Shown one piece after another: positions 7,805-17,100 of a DNA stretch of 64,000 nucleotides (its first letter is position 1; every line of letters begins with the position of its first letter). A model generated the notes under the pieces. It ran no database searches. It worked only from the letters and a program-made list of their open reading frames with translations, and was not told the origin of the DNA. The DNA is taken from positions 310,001 through 374,000 of the forward strand of contig NZ_WJFD01000004.1 in assembly GCF_009647655.1 (NCBI RefSeq). Reading direction: 5' to 3'. A program made the position numbers and the translations under genes. This stretch comes from Chitinophaga sp. SYP-B3965. GTDB taxonomy: Bacteria; Bacteroidota; Bacteroidia; Chitinophagales; Chitinophagaceae.

Positions 7805-9223
7805 TTAGTTCATATTGATCCCAACTTTATGCCGCCGTGCATAACAATAATTGATCAGATCCAGCAGTGGCCCTGTCATGAATGTAGTAGCCAGTGCCAT
7901 CAATACTAACATCGCAAATACCTGTGGCGTTAAAATACCCAGTTCGTATCCAATATTCAATACCACCAGTTCCATTAAACCTCTTGTATTCATGAGCGCA
8001 CCAATGGAAAGTGCTTCCTGCCATGGTTGCCCTACAATCCTTGCTGTTAGCGCCGAACCGGCAAATTTACCGGAAACGGCTACCAGCATGATCACACCAA
8101 ATACAACCCAAAGATGTCCTTCATTGAGTAAGCCTATTTGTGTACGTAAGCCAGTCAGCACAAAAAAGATAGGCAGCAGGATGAGCACACTTACATCTTC
8201 CAGTTTATCCGTGAGTAAAGATTTAATATTCATTTCCTGCGGCATGATCACACCGGCAATAAAAGCACCGAAAAGTAAATGGATCCCGATCACTTCTGCC
8301 AGGTACCCGGAAATCAGCAACACAAAGAAAGCTAATGCCACTTTGGTTTTAGACCCCTGCACAGCAGTCATCCTTTTTTGCAGCCATGGCCGTACGAGGA
8401 AGAACATGGCAAATACAAATACCAACGCCAGTGAAATAGTGATCACAGCACTGAGGATGCCCGTGGATTTCACAATGGCTACGACTACAGCCAGGATCCC
8501 CCAGGCTGTGATGTCATCCGCAGCGGCACAGGTAATGGCCATCGTTCCCAATGGCGTACCCGTTAAACCTCTTTCCTGTACAATGCGGGCCAATACCGGG
8601 AAGGCAGTGATACTCATGGCAATGCCCATGAAAAGGGCAAAAGAAATGAAGTTCACATTAGCGGGTGCAAATTCCTGGTAAGTAAAGTAAGCGAGGGAAA
8701 CACCCAGGAAAAAAGGAATGATAATGCTGGCATGGCTGATCATCACCGCATCATGCGCTTTCTGTCGAACCTTACTGATATCCAGTTCCATGCCCACAAT
8801 GAACATAAAAAAGGCCAGGCCGATCTGGCTCAGGAACTGCAGATTAGTTAAAGAAGTTTTCGGGAAAATAGCGTTCATCGCTTCCGGCCATACCAATCCC
8901 AGCAGGGAAGGCCCAAGTACGATACCCGCAACAATCTCACCTACTACAGCAGGTTGTTTTATTTTTTGGGCGAGGTAACCGAATAACCGGGCCACGCAGA
9001 GGATGATAATGATCTGTAAGAGCAGCAGGCTTAGAGGATTTTGTGCATGGTGTAACAGTTCGCTGAATACACCGGAACCGGGGGCTGCTGGTGCAGCAGG
9101 CGTTATAGTGGTCAGCGGTGCATGCTCCCGCACTGGTAAACGTTCTCCCTGGGCAATGATAAACCAGATAAGTGCGGCAAAAATGCCGATGATCAAAGGA
9201 TAAAGCAGGTGGCTCTTCTTCAT
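7805..9223 (-). CDS. CPA2-family cation:proton antiporter
   Basis: Inner-membrane monovalent cation/H+ exchanger. I start it at the ATG 9221-9223 (MKKSHLLYPLIIG); the frame is open further upstream but would run into the opposing S4-protein gene. The 472 residues contain one N-terminal helix, a Pro/Ala-rich periplasmic loop, then about 12 helices with the CPA2 signature QPAVVGEIVAGIVLGPSLLG, the acidic pair in TCAAADDITAWG on the ion path, and MNTRGLMELVVLNIG. The paired Asp and the NTRG motif resemble the CHX/NapA-like branch. There is no cytosolic TrkA-N/RCK domain, so it is not a complete Kef-type channel. Substrate (Na+ or K+) cannot be decided from sequence. Confidence 0.9.
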   Translation of the reverse strand: MKKSHLLYPLIIGIFAALIWFIIAQGERLPVREHAPLTTITPAAPAAPGSGVFSELLHHAQNPLSLLLLQIIIILCVARLFGYLAQKIKQPAVVGEIVAGIVLGPSLLGLVWPEAMNAIFPKTSLTNLQFLSQIGLAFFMFIVGMELDISKVRQKAHDAVMISHASIIIPFFLGVSLAYFTYQEFAPANVNFISFALFMGIAMSITAFPVLARIVQERGLTGTPLGTMAITCAAADDITAWGILAVVVAIVKSTGILSAVITISLALVFVFAMFFLVRPWLQKRMTAVQGSKTKVALAFFVLLISGYLAEVIGIHLLFGAFIAGVIMPQEMNIKSLLTDKLEDVSVLILLPIFFVLTGLRTQIGLLNEGHLWVVFGVIMLVAVSGKFAGSALTARIVGQPWQEALSIGALMNTRGLMELVVLNIGYELGILTPQVFAMLVLMALATTFMTGPLLDLINYCYARRHKVGINMN

Positions 9224-9284
9224 GGAACAATCTGAATAATGGCCGAAATATAGGAAGAAATGATGAACGATGTATGTCATCCTG

Positions 9285-9318
9285 TTTTGCGGTAGATGCC
9301 CGCGAATTTGTAATTTTG
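9285..9318 (+). promoter_or_regulatory. Promoter of the S4-domain gene (possibly leaderless)
   Basis: TTTTG (9285-9289), a 21-bp spacer and TAATTTTG (9311-9318) fit the Bacteroidota consensus. The ATG (9324) lies 5 bp past the -7 box, so the predicted transcription start coincides with the start codon. Confidence 0.65.
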
Positions 9319-9323
9319 CAGGC

Positions 9324-9710
9324 ATGAGTGGAGAAAAACTTCGTTTGGACAAATATCTCTGGGCTATACGCCTCTTCAAAACCCGTACCCAGGCAGCTGC
9401 AGCTTGCGATAGCGGCAAGGTGAAACTCAATGGGGCTGCCGTAAAAGCAGCAAAAAGCGTTAACCTTGGAGACAAGTTTGATGTAAAAACAGAAGCCAGG
9501 CGCTGGAGGATAGAGGTGGTAGGCCTTTTACAGAACCGTGTGCAATACAGCGAAGCCATTAAATACTACGTGGATATTACACCTGAAGAGGACAAATTGC
9601 TCAACGCAAGGATCGCTGCCAGCTTTGATACCGGCAAGCGCCAGAGCAAAATTGGCCGTCCAACCAAGCGGGAACGCCGGGATCTGGACGATTTTATGCA
9701 GGAAGATTAA
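9324..9710 (+). CDS. hslR: S4-domain RNA-binding protein, Hsp15/HslR-like
   Basis: Small RNA-binding protein; E. coli Hsp15 binds 50S subunits that still carry a nascent chain and helps recycle them. The S4 domain occupies residues 5-50 (LRLDKYLWAIRLFKTRTQAA, then SGKVKLNG), followed by a second small strand region and a basic C-terminus (GRPTKRERRDLDDF) typical of the family. I choose the ATG at 9324; the open frame extends 18 codons upstream, but that part overlaps the promoter and has no family match. 128 residues is close to the E. coli length. lysA follows 39 nt downstream on the same strand. Confidence 0.88.
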   Translation: MSGEKLRLDKYLWAIRLFKTRTQAAAACDSGKVKLNGAAVKAAKSVNLGDKFDVKTEARRWRIEVVGLLQNRVQYSEAIKYYVDITPEEDKLLNARIAASFDTGKRQSKIGRPTKRERRDLDDFMQED

Positions 9711-9749
9711 TATTCTTACTAAATTCGCACATTCAATTTAATAGATACA

Positions 9750-10976
9750 ATGGCTAAGCAAAGCGATGTTCTCAGCGCCGATTTCCTGGTAAAAGTGGCG
9801 GAAGAGTTTGGTACACCGGTTTATGTGTATCATGCCGAAAAGATCAAAACACAATACGAGAAGCTTCAGAAAGCCTTTGTGAAGGCCGATGCGCGCTTTT
9901 TTTATGCCTGTAAAGCATTGACGAATATCAACGTGCTCCGGTATATCAATTCTATCGGCTGCGGGCTGGATACCGTCTCTATCCAGGAAGTACAACTGGG
10001 CCTCAAGGCAGGTTTCGATCCTAAAAACATCATTTTTACCCCCAATTGTGTTGACCTGCAGGAGATCATTGCAGCAAAAGACCTGGGCGTAAACATCAAT
10101 ATTGACAATATTTCCATCCTGGAACAGTTCGGTAACCAGTTCGGCGGCAGCTATCCTATCTGCATCCGTCTGAACCCGCACATCATGGCAGGAGGGAACT
10201 TTAAAATATCTACCGGCCACGTGGACAGCAAGTTTGGTATCTCCATTCACCAGCTGCGCCATATTGAGCGGATCGTTAAATCCACCAAACTGAAAGTGAC
10301 CGGGCTGCACATGCACACCGGTTCTGAGATCAAGGATGTGGATGTATTCATCCGCGGGGTGGAGATCATGTTTGAAATGACTTCTCATTTCGAAGACCTG
10401 GAATTCATTGACCTGGGCAGCGGATTCAAAGTAGCTTACCAGCAAGGTGATCCGGAAACGGATATTGATCTGCTGGGTAAAAAGCTCACCGATGCTTTCA
10501 TTCATTTCTCGAAATCCTACAAACGCCCGCTGCAACTGTGGTTTGAACCAGGAAAGTTCCTGGTGAGCCAATGCGGATACTTTGTGGTGAAGGCTAACGT
10601 GATCAAACAAACTACGGCTACGGTTTTTGTGGGTGTGAACTCCGGTTTCAACCACCTGATCCGTCCTATGTTCTACGATTCTTTCCATCTCATTAAAAAT
10701 ATCACTAACCATAAGGGCACAGAGCGCATCTACACTGTAGTAGGTAATATCTGCGAAACAGATACTTTCGGCTGGGACCGTAAGATCAATGAAGTACGTG
10801 AAGGAGATTACCTGGTGTTCTACAATGCCGGTGCTTATGGTTTTGAAATGTCCAGCAACTTTAACTCCCGCCTGAAACCGGCAGAGGTAATGATAAAAGA
10901 TGGCAAACCTTACCTGATCCGCAAGCGTGATACGATTGAAGATCTGCTGAGGAATCAAATAGAAATCCCCCTGTAA
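9750..10976 (+). CDS. lysA: Diaminopimelate decarboxylase
   Basis: PLP enzyme that decarboxylates meso-diaminopimelate to L-lysine, the last step of lysine synthesis. It is a fold-type III (alanine-racemase-like) barrel plus beta domain, 408 residues. The PLP lysine is in FFYACKALTN (about residue 52). Other marks are the HMHTGS segment (GLHMHTGSEIKD), the glycine-rich phosphate-binding DLGSGFKVAYQ, FEPGKFLV, the catalytic-Cys segment VGNICETDTFGWDR and the tyrosine-containing NAGAYGFEMSSNFN. The biosynthetic partners are not in the window. The next gene starts 3 nt after its stop, which implies co-translation. Confidence 0.95.
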   Translation: MAKQSDVLSADFLVKVAEEFGTPVYVYHAEKIKTQYEKLQKAFVKADARFFYACKALTNINVLRYINSIGCGLDTVSIQEVQLGLKAGFDPKNIIFTPNCVDLQEIIAAKDLGVNINIDNISILEQFGNQFGGSYPICIRLNPHIMAGGNFKISTGHVDSKFGISIHQLRHIERIVKSTKLKVTGLHMHTGSEIKDVDVFIRGVEIMFEMTSHFEDLEFIDLGSGFKVAYQQGDPETDIDLLGKKLTDAFIHFSKSYKRPLQLWFEPGKFLVSQCGYFVVKANVIKQTTATVFVGVNSGFNHLIRPMFYDSFHLIKNITNHKGTERIYTVVGNICETDTFGWDRKINEVREGDYLVFYNAGAYGFEMSSNFNSRLKPAEVMIKDGKPYLIRKRDTIEDLLRNQIEIPL

Positions 10977-10979
10977 ACA

Positions 10980-11654
10980 ATGGAGGAACTGATCCGTTCC
11001 CTGGAGGCGAAAGGTTATTCGCAATTTGCGCGCTACGGCTTCAGGGAGCTGATCCTTCCTTTGCGGGAAGGTTTGCAGGCCCGGAATATTTACCAGCGCC
11101 TGCTTTTCCTTTTCTTTTTCCTGGGCTGTATAGCTGCAGTTGCAGGAGCCACTTACTGGATCGCAAAAGGCCAACTGACCGTTCCGGCCTTTTTTGGATG
11201 GCTGCTATTAGGCATTCCCACTACTTTTTTACTCGTTCCTTTACATGAAATGATCCATGGCTGGATGTTCCGCTGGTATGGAGCCAGGGATGTGCGCTAT
11301 GGGGTGATCTGGCGATACCTGATGTTCTATGCCGTGGCCCATGCTTTTGTGATCAATTACCGGCAGTTCCGGTACATCGCCATGGCCCCTTTTGTAGTCA
11401 TTTCCGGTTTGAGTGCGGTTGTTTTCTTTTTTGTACCGGTAGAGGGGAAAGCCCTGCTTTTAGGACTGTATACTTTTCACACCCTTTGTTGCGCCGGTGA
11501 TTTTGGCTTATGCGGGTATTTTTATATATATCGGCACCAAAGCCCCGTCAGTTTTGACGATGCGAATACCGGCGTTTCTTATTTTTACGCAATCCAGGAC
11601 ACGAATTATCCCGTTTATCCGGTAAATAATACTTCGGATGTAGAAAACCCGTAA
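10980..11654 (+). CDS. DUF3267-family membrane protein, putative zincin peptidase
   Basis: Integral membrane protein of 224 residues with the zinc-protease motif HEMIHGW (H89, E90, H93) at the end of the second helix. Helices are predicted at about 41-61, 69-88, 132-152 and 157-178; a candidate third metal ligand lies in the HTLCCAGDFG segment. This layout is that of the DUF3267 family, believed to be intramembrane or membrane-embedded metallopeptidases but with no established substrate. The 40-residue polar C-terminus is Asp/Asn/Tyr-rich. It starts 3 nt after lysA, but a link to lysine synthesis is not evident. Confidence 0.75.
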   Translation: MEELIRSLEAKGYSQFARYGFRELILPLREGLQARNIYQRLLFLFFFLGCIAAVAGATYWIAKGQLTVPAFFGWLLLGIPTTFLLVPLHEMIHGWMFRWYGARDVRYGVIWRYLMFYAVAHAFVINYRQFRYIAMAPFVVISGLSAVVFFFVPVEGKALLLGLYTFHTLCCAGDFGLCGYFYIYRHQSPVSFDDANTGVSYFYAIQDTNYPVYPVNNTSDVENP

Positions 11655-11659
11655 CTTTG
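11652..11659 (+). promoter_or_regulatory. Possible -7 box upstream of the GAF-like gene
   Basis: TAACTTTG is an exact -7 match overlapping the stop codon of the DUF3267 gene, 86 bp before the ATG at 11746. No TTG sits at the right distance upstream, so this is weaker than the promoters at 1201 and 3081. Confidence 0.35.
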
Positions 11660-11745
11660 TGTAACCTTCCCCCGCAACAATTCTGTTATCCTGCACTGTC
11701 AATTGGTTTAGCGCTGTTATTAGCACTTTTTTGACGTTTATTTAT

Positions 11746-14109
11746 ATGGAAATATTAACTGCACACCCGCGTTTGTTTAAGGGAGATGAATTGATCGACA
11801 GTCACATTTCATTTGGGCCTTACATTCGCTACATGAAACAGAAAGCTACGCAGGCCAAAGGCGCCCGCGCTGGTTATTTCTCAGAGATCGTACGCCATTT
11901 TGAGAGCGATCCCGCATTACTGGAACCATTAGAGAAGGATACGGACATTTCCAAATACCAGGAATACCTGGACCTCATTACCGCCACCGTTTTTCCGGTA
12001 ACCATAGATGATACCAAAGACATTTACGGTATAGGTGCTCCCTTCCGTTTTGCCATCTTCTATTATTCTGAAAGGTTCCGCCAGCTCTTTTCCGAAAACG
12101 GCCATGAACTGATGGCTATTCCCAAAGGTGTTTCTGAAGAGAAAGTGAAAAAGGATAAAATGGCCTGGATGTATAAACTCATCCTGGAACGCTGGTACAA
12201 TCTCCCCATCAATTACGATAATGAGATCACCCACAGCATTGTACATCCGGACACGGGTATTCAACGGTATATTAAACTGGTGATAGACCCTCGTTTTGTA
12301 GATGTAAAACTGAAAGGGGAACTGCCCAAACTGGATTGCGGGCGGATCTGCGTAGGTGATTTCAAAATGCAGGATATCGGCGATCTGCAAAAACTAATAC
12401 CGCTGGAGAATTTCTCCCTTGAGGGATTTGCCATCTGGACTATCAAGGACGTTACACAGGAACATGTGGTGAATGGCATGAAGAACCTGGTGCTGAACAT
12501 CCGGAAGGACAATGAGCTGAAAACATACGTAAAGGCCCGCGAATATCTGAAAACGATGATCGGTCGTCCTGATGTAAGTCTGCACATGATCCCTTTCATC
12601 AAGGTGAATAATAAGTCCGTACTGGATAATGCCTACGTGGCACAAAGCATCATTTTCGCCAACGCGCGAAACGATGCAGAGCGTGCCGGACTCAACGACC
12701 AGTTGCTGGAATTCCTGGATACCAACCCCCAGCCGCTGGTGCTTTCAGAGATCAACCGACAAACAGTAGAGTTATATCCTTTCTTAAGATATCTGCCTTT
12801 GCAGGGCATTAAGAGTTTCATCCTTTGCCCTATCCGGCATGAAGATATACTGCTGGGTATGCTGGAAATAGCTGCTTCCACAGATGAAGCGCTGGACTGG
12901 GAAATGCTGAACCGCCTGCAACCAAGTTATGCCGTAGGCACCTTGCTGTTGCGCAGAAGTATGGAACTGGCCAATGAAAGGATCAACGATGTGATCAAAG
13001 AACAGTACACTGCCTTGCAGCCTGCCGTAGAATGGAAGTTCACGGAAGCAGCATGGGAATATCTGCATACACCCAAAGAACAGCAGAAAGATATCGGCAA
13101 CATACTTTTTGAAGGTGTGTATCCTTTATATGGTGCGGTAGATATCCGCAACTCTTCTGTAGAAAGAGGCTCTGCGATACGGGACGATCTGCGCGAACAG
13201 TTACAACTCATTCAGCATACTTTCCGCCAGATCAACGGAGATTTAAATCTGCCTTTACTGGAAGAATTGCAGTATAAGAATAACCGCATGCTGAACAGTA
13301 TGCAGGATTCTCTCTTCGCAGAAGATGAAGTGAAGATCAACGAATTCCTGGACCATGAGATCGCGCCTATCTTCCGTCATCTGTATGACAGTGAAAGTGA
13401 GTTCAAACCTTTGCTGCATCATTATTTTGAGAAGATAGACAAGAGCACGGGCCATGTGTACCATCACCGCCGTGAGTATGAAGAGAGTTTGCAGAAGATC
13501 AATTCTGCGGTGAATAAGTATTATGAGAAAGAGAAGGATGAATTGCAAAAATCTTATCCCTGCTATTTTGAGAAATACAGAACGGACGGCGTGGAATATA
13601 ATATCTACATTGGCCAGTCTATTGCACCGGACAGGAAGTTTGATAACCTGTACCTGCGCAACCTTCGCCTGTGGCAACTTTCCTCTATGGCTACCATTGC
13701 ACGCATCACGCATGAACTGGAACCTAAACTGAAAGTGCCTTTACAAACCACCCAGTTGATCCTGGCGCATAATAATCCTATCGATATCAGTTTCCGTAAA
13801 GATGAACGGCGCTTTGATGTGGAAGGGGCTTACAATATCCGCTATGAGATCATGAAGAAACGGATCGATAAAGTGAGGGTGCAGTCAACTAAGGAAAGGC
13901 TTACACAGCCGGGTAAGATAGCCATCGTATATTCTTATGGCCGGGAGGCAGAAGAATACCGCAAATACATTGAGTTCTTACAGAACAAGAACGTCCTCTT
14001 ACCTGAAGTGGAAATGCTGGATCTGGAAGAACTGCAAGGTATCAGCGGTTTAAAAGCCATTCGTTTGAGTGTGAACTTTCAAGGTATCGTTCCAACAAAT
14101 AAAAATTAG
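11746..14109 (+). CDS. Large conserved protein with a GAF-like segment, unknown role
   Basis: 787 residues from the ATG at 11746 (MEILTAHPRLFKG); a TTG five codons upstream is also open. No signal peptide or membrane helix, so cytosolic. A segment at about residues 295-420 looks like a GAF fold (for example LPLQGIKSFILCPIRHEDIL followed by a GMLEIAAS strand). The rest is charged and probably helical, with a Glu/Lys-rich stretch near 590-620 (KYYEKEKDELQKSYPCYFEK). No HTH, HD, GGDEF, kinase or phosphatase motif is visible, so an effector function cannot be named. It may follow lysA and DUF3267 in one transcript or use its own promoter. Its stop overlaps the stop of the convergent gene. GAF assignment is tentative. 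Confidence 0.6.
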   Translation: MEILTAHPRLFKGDELIDSHISFGPYIRYMKQKATQAKGARAGYFSEIVRHFESDPALLEPLEKDTDISKYQEYLDLITATVFPVTIDDTKDIYGIGAPFRFAIFYYSERFRQLFSENGHELMAIPKGVSEEKVKKDKMAWMYKLILERWYNLPINYDNEITHSIVHPDTGIQRYIKLVIDPRFVDVKLKGELPKLDCGRICVGDFKMQDIGDLQKLIPLENFSLEGFAIWTIKDVTQEHVVNGMKNLVLNIRKDNELKTYVKAREYLKTMIGRPDVSLHMIPFIKVNNKSVLDNAYVAQSIIFANARNDAERAGLNDQLLEFLDTNPQPLVLSEINRQTVELYPFLRYLPLQGIKSFILCPIRHEDILLGMLEIAASTDEALDWEMLNRLQPSYAVGTLLLRRSMELANERINDVIKEQYTALQPAVEWKFTEAAWEYLHTPKEQQKDIGNILFEGVYPLYGAVDIRNSSVERGSAIRDDLREQLQLIQHTFRQINGDLNLPLLEELQYKNNRMLNSMQDSLFAEDEVKINEFLDHEIAPIFRHLYDSESEFKPLLHHYFEKIDKSTGHVYHHRREYEESLQKINSAVNKYYEKEKDELQKSYPCYFEKYRTDGVEYNIYIGQSIAPDRKFDNLYLRNLRLWQLSSMATIARITHELEPKLKVPLQTTQLILAHNNPIDISFRKDERRFDVEGAYNIRYEIMKKRIDKVRVQSTKERLTQPGKIAIVYSYGREAEEYRKYIEFLQNKNVLLPEVEMLDLEELQGISGLKAIRLSVNFQGIVPTNKN

Positions 14110-17100
14110 AACTTAAATCCAAACGTTACGTAGGGTAGGGTTTCCTCTTTGGAACGCCCTACCACTGCGGTAATGATCAGCATATTAACAGGAGAGAAGT
14201 AAAGCCCCCCGCCATAACCATCATGCCATTCGTGTGATTTCTCTCCATCTTTCCAAACTCTTCCCACATCATTGAAAGCGATCAGCCCAACAGATCCGGG
14301 CAGGATATAAGAAGTGAAATCAAACAGTTTTACGCGCAGCTCCATGTTGTTATACACCATGGCCCTTCCGGCAAAACGGTTGTTCCTGTAACCACGAAGA
14401 TTAGCCGTACCGCCTAATGTCATAGACTGGAAGAATTCCGGCTGGCCCCAGGTAACACCTCCGCCAAAACGGGATACTAATACAACGCTGGCTGGTAATC
14501 CCAGGGACGCGTAAATGCTCATGTCCGTACGAAGTGTGGAGTAACTGTTGCTGAATTTATTCAGCCCGGTATTGGCCTGGTAAGTAGTAGACCACAATAA
14601 TCCACGGGTGGGATTCAGATCATTATCACGCGTATCTATATTGAAACCTGCACTGATCCCTGCGTAGTATTTGTTTTTGAACAAAGTAGCAGAGTCCAGC
14701 ATATTGGCTTTGTAGTTAGTGAGGAAGCGGTTTTCATTATCTTCTGCTTCCAGGGTAACGGCAGAAACCGTGGGACCTGCAAAGAACGTAACGTTCTGTG
14801 TAAGATTGGTGCGTAAGGCTGCTGATACGGAATAGATATTAAAGCGGCTGCGGTAATACCGGATCTTTGGGTCGGTAGTGTCCTTGTATTCCGTTTCATT
14901 ACCAAATCCAAAGAAGTTCACCGTATTGTGAGGTGCTTTAGCAATACCCGTTAAGAGCAGGTCGGTTTTTCCGATCACATCATTGAACTGACCCTGGTAA
15001 CGGAACTGGTAAGCCTGTGTTGCTACAGCATGCGTACCTGTGAAGGTATGTTTTACGGCAAAGGAATCTTTGCGGAAGCCATGGCCAATGTATTGAATGC
15101 CTAAACCTAAAGATACTCCGTCGTCCAGGTTGTAACCTGCCGCCAGTAAAGGCATCACCTTGTTATATACAAACGCTCTTCTGTCATATTTGATCACGTC
15201 CGGTTTGGAAGACAGGCGTAATTTTTCTCTTCCGGTTACGGCAAAGCTATCTTTCCGGTGTGCCAGATCATAAATGAAAATGCGTTTACCGCCACCGCCA
15301 TCGGCGCTGTCTATGTAAGTATCTTTCTCTTTTCCGCCAATGATGCGGATGCGGATAGGTGATCTGCCTTCTCCTTTAATAACGAATTTATCTTCCCCGC
15401 CTAATCCGTAGAGTGCGATCTCTTTGGTATGTGCAGGATTAAATGTTCTGCTGTACAGCGTTTGTTCCAGGTCTCCGCTTTTACTGATCTTTTGTGATTG
15501 TACCTGTACTTTCCCTTCCGGTAAACGGGTAACGGTGAACTGTTCATCTTTGAACGTACCGGTTATATCCACGCCTTTTGCCAGGAAGCGATAGTATTTC
15601 ATGGCCTGTACAGGCAGCTTATCCCTTCTTACTTTCAGGGTGCTGCGCATCATTTCGCTCACCTGTTTATTGATGGTATCAGGGAACTGAGTGGCCGCTT
15701 CGTCTATCAGGTTATCCGTCATCAATGCAGCAAAAGCAGTGCTTTGTTTTTGCCAGGCATCTTCATCCAGTTCACTCAGGAAATTACGGTCCAGGAAACG
15801 GGCGCTGAAATTGAAACCATTGATGTAAGGGAATTTCTTTCTGAAACCCTGGATAGCGGGCAATAGCCATGGGCGGCTTACCAGCCGGGGAATTAAACCT
15901 TCGTTCACAAAGAAAGCCTGGTCCCTGTCCCGCGGGATAGGGTAGAAGGTTTTTTTCTTTTTATCTTTTTCTGCATACCAGCGCCATTGATCTTCATGCC
16001 TGTCCCAGTCTGCTATGAACATATCCAGCAAACGGGCCTGTAAATAAGAAGGCTGGTGCAGGTTGTTGTCATTATCCTCCAGCAGGTTCTCCATCAACTT
16101 TTCAGAGTTGTAGGTCTTATTGGTGCTCACCGGTTCTCTTTCTTCCAGCAGGTACACACCATCTGCAAAATCTTTTCTGTAAATGCCCAGTGCCGTATCA
16201 TCCGGCAGGTATACAAATTCAGGGTTGGTATAAGGTACGCCTGCAGCTCTGGCAAATGGCCTTACAGCCAGCGGGGCATAAGGGTTGGCAGCAGAGATCT
16301 GATCCTGTACTACTTCCTTTGCAAAAGTTTCCCGTAATGCTTCCGGCATAGCGGAAGTGGGCCATTTACGCAAAGAGCGCAATACCCATTCATTGCCGGA
16401 TTTATCTTCCAGCCGGAGGGAACGGGTTTGTTTACCACCGCCTCTTTTCAGGATCTTCAGACCACCTTTAACAGTGTCCAGGTTGATCACAGGGAAGGTA
16501 AGCGGGGTAGCCCATACTTTGCGGTAATTATCGCCCAGCAGGAAACGGTGAAAGCTGCCGGCTTTATCATATTGCGGATCAGGAGGCAACGTTACAGTAG
16601 CTGGCGCATCCTTACGGCTGGGATAATTTTCTTCTCTGCCACGGTAAGTACTGAGGTTATAAAGGTTCTGGCTAAAGATGGGTGCTGCATCTTTATCATT
16701 ATAGAAGTTCGCCTTTACGTTGCCATTGGTCATTACTTCTATTACCGTAAAGCCATTTACACGGCTGGCAAATTCAGAGAGGTTGCCTTTTTTTACACGG
16801 TTATTTTTTACGCCGGAGCCGCTTACGATATAACTTCTGCCCTGATCTTTGATCAGCTGCAGCGTATGATCATGGCCGGAAACAAATACTACCTGTGCAT
16901 CTTTCGGCAGCGCTTCTTCAATGCCTTTCACCATTCTCTTGTATAAAGGATGGGGCAGATCTTCTGTTGTGCCAAATACGCCTCTTACCAGCGGATAGAT
17001 GGAACCGATCACCGGCAGCGGAATATAAAGACCCGGCTTTGCATCCGTTAAGGGGAAAATATGTTGTTTGATGGTATAATAACCACCATGGATACCGTAA

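Noticed and set aside
7851..8681. 276-codon open frame opposite the antiporter
   Set aside because: Ser/Thr/Ala-rich translation that is the complement of membrane helices in the real gene.
9224..9559. N-terminal extension of the antiporter frame
   Set aside because: Overlaps the S4-protein gene and its promoter on the other strand; the ATG at 9223 gives a normal first membrane helix.
9738..11174. 478-codon open frame on the minus strand across lysA
   Set aside because: It lies wholly opposite the well-supported lysA and the start of DUF3267; its predicted protein has no recognisable motif and composition typical of an antisense shadow.
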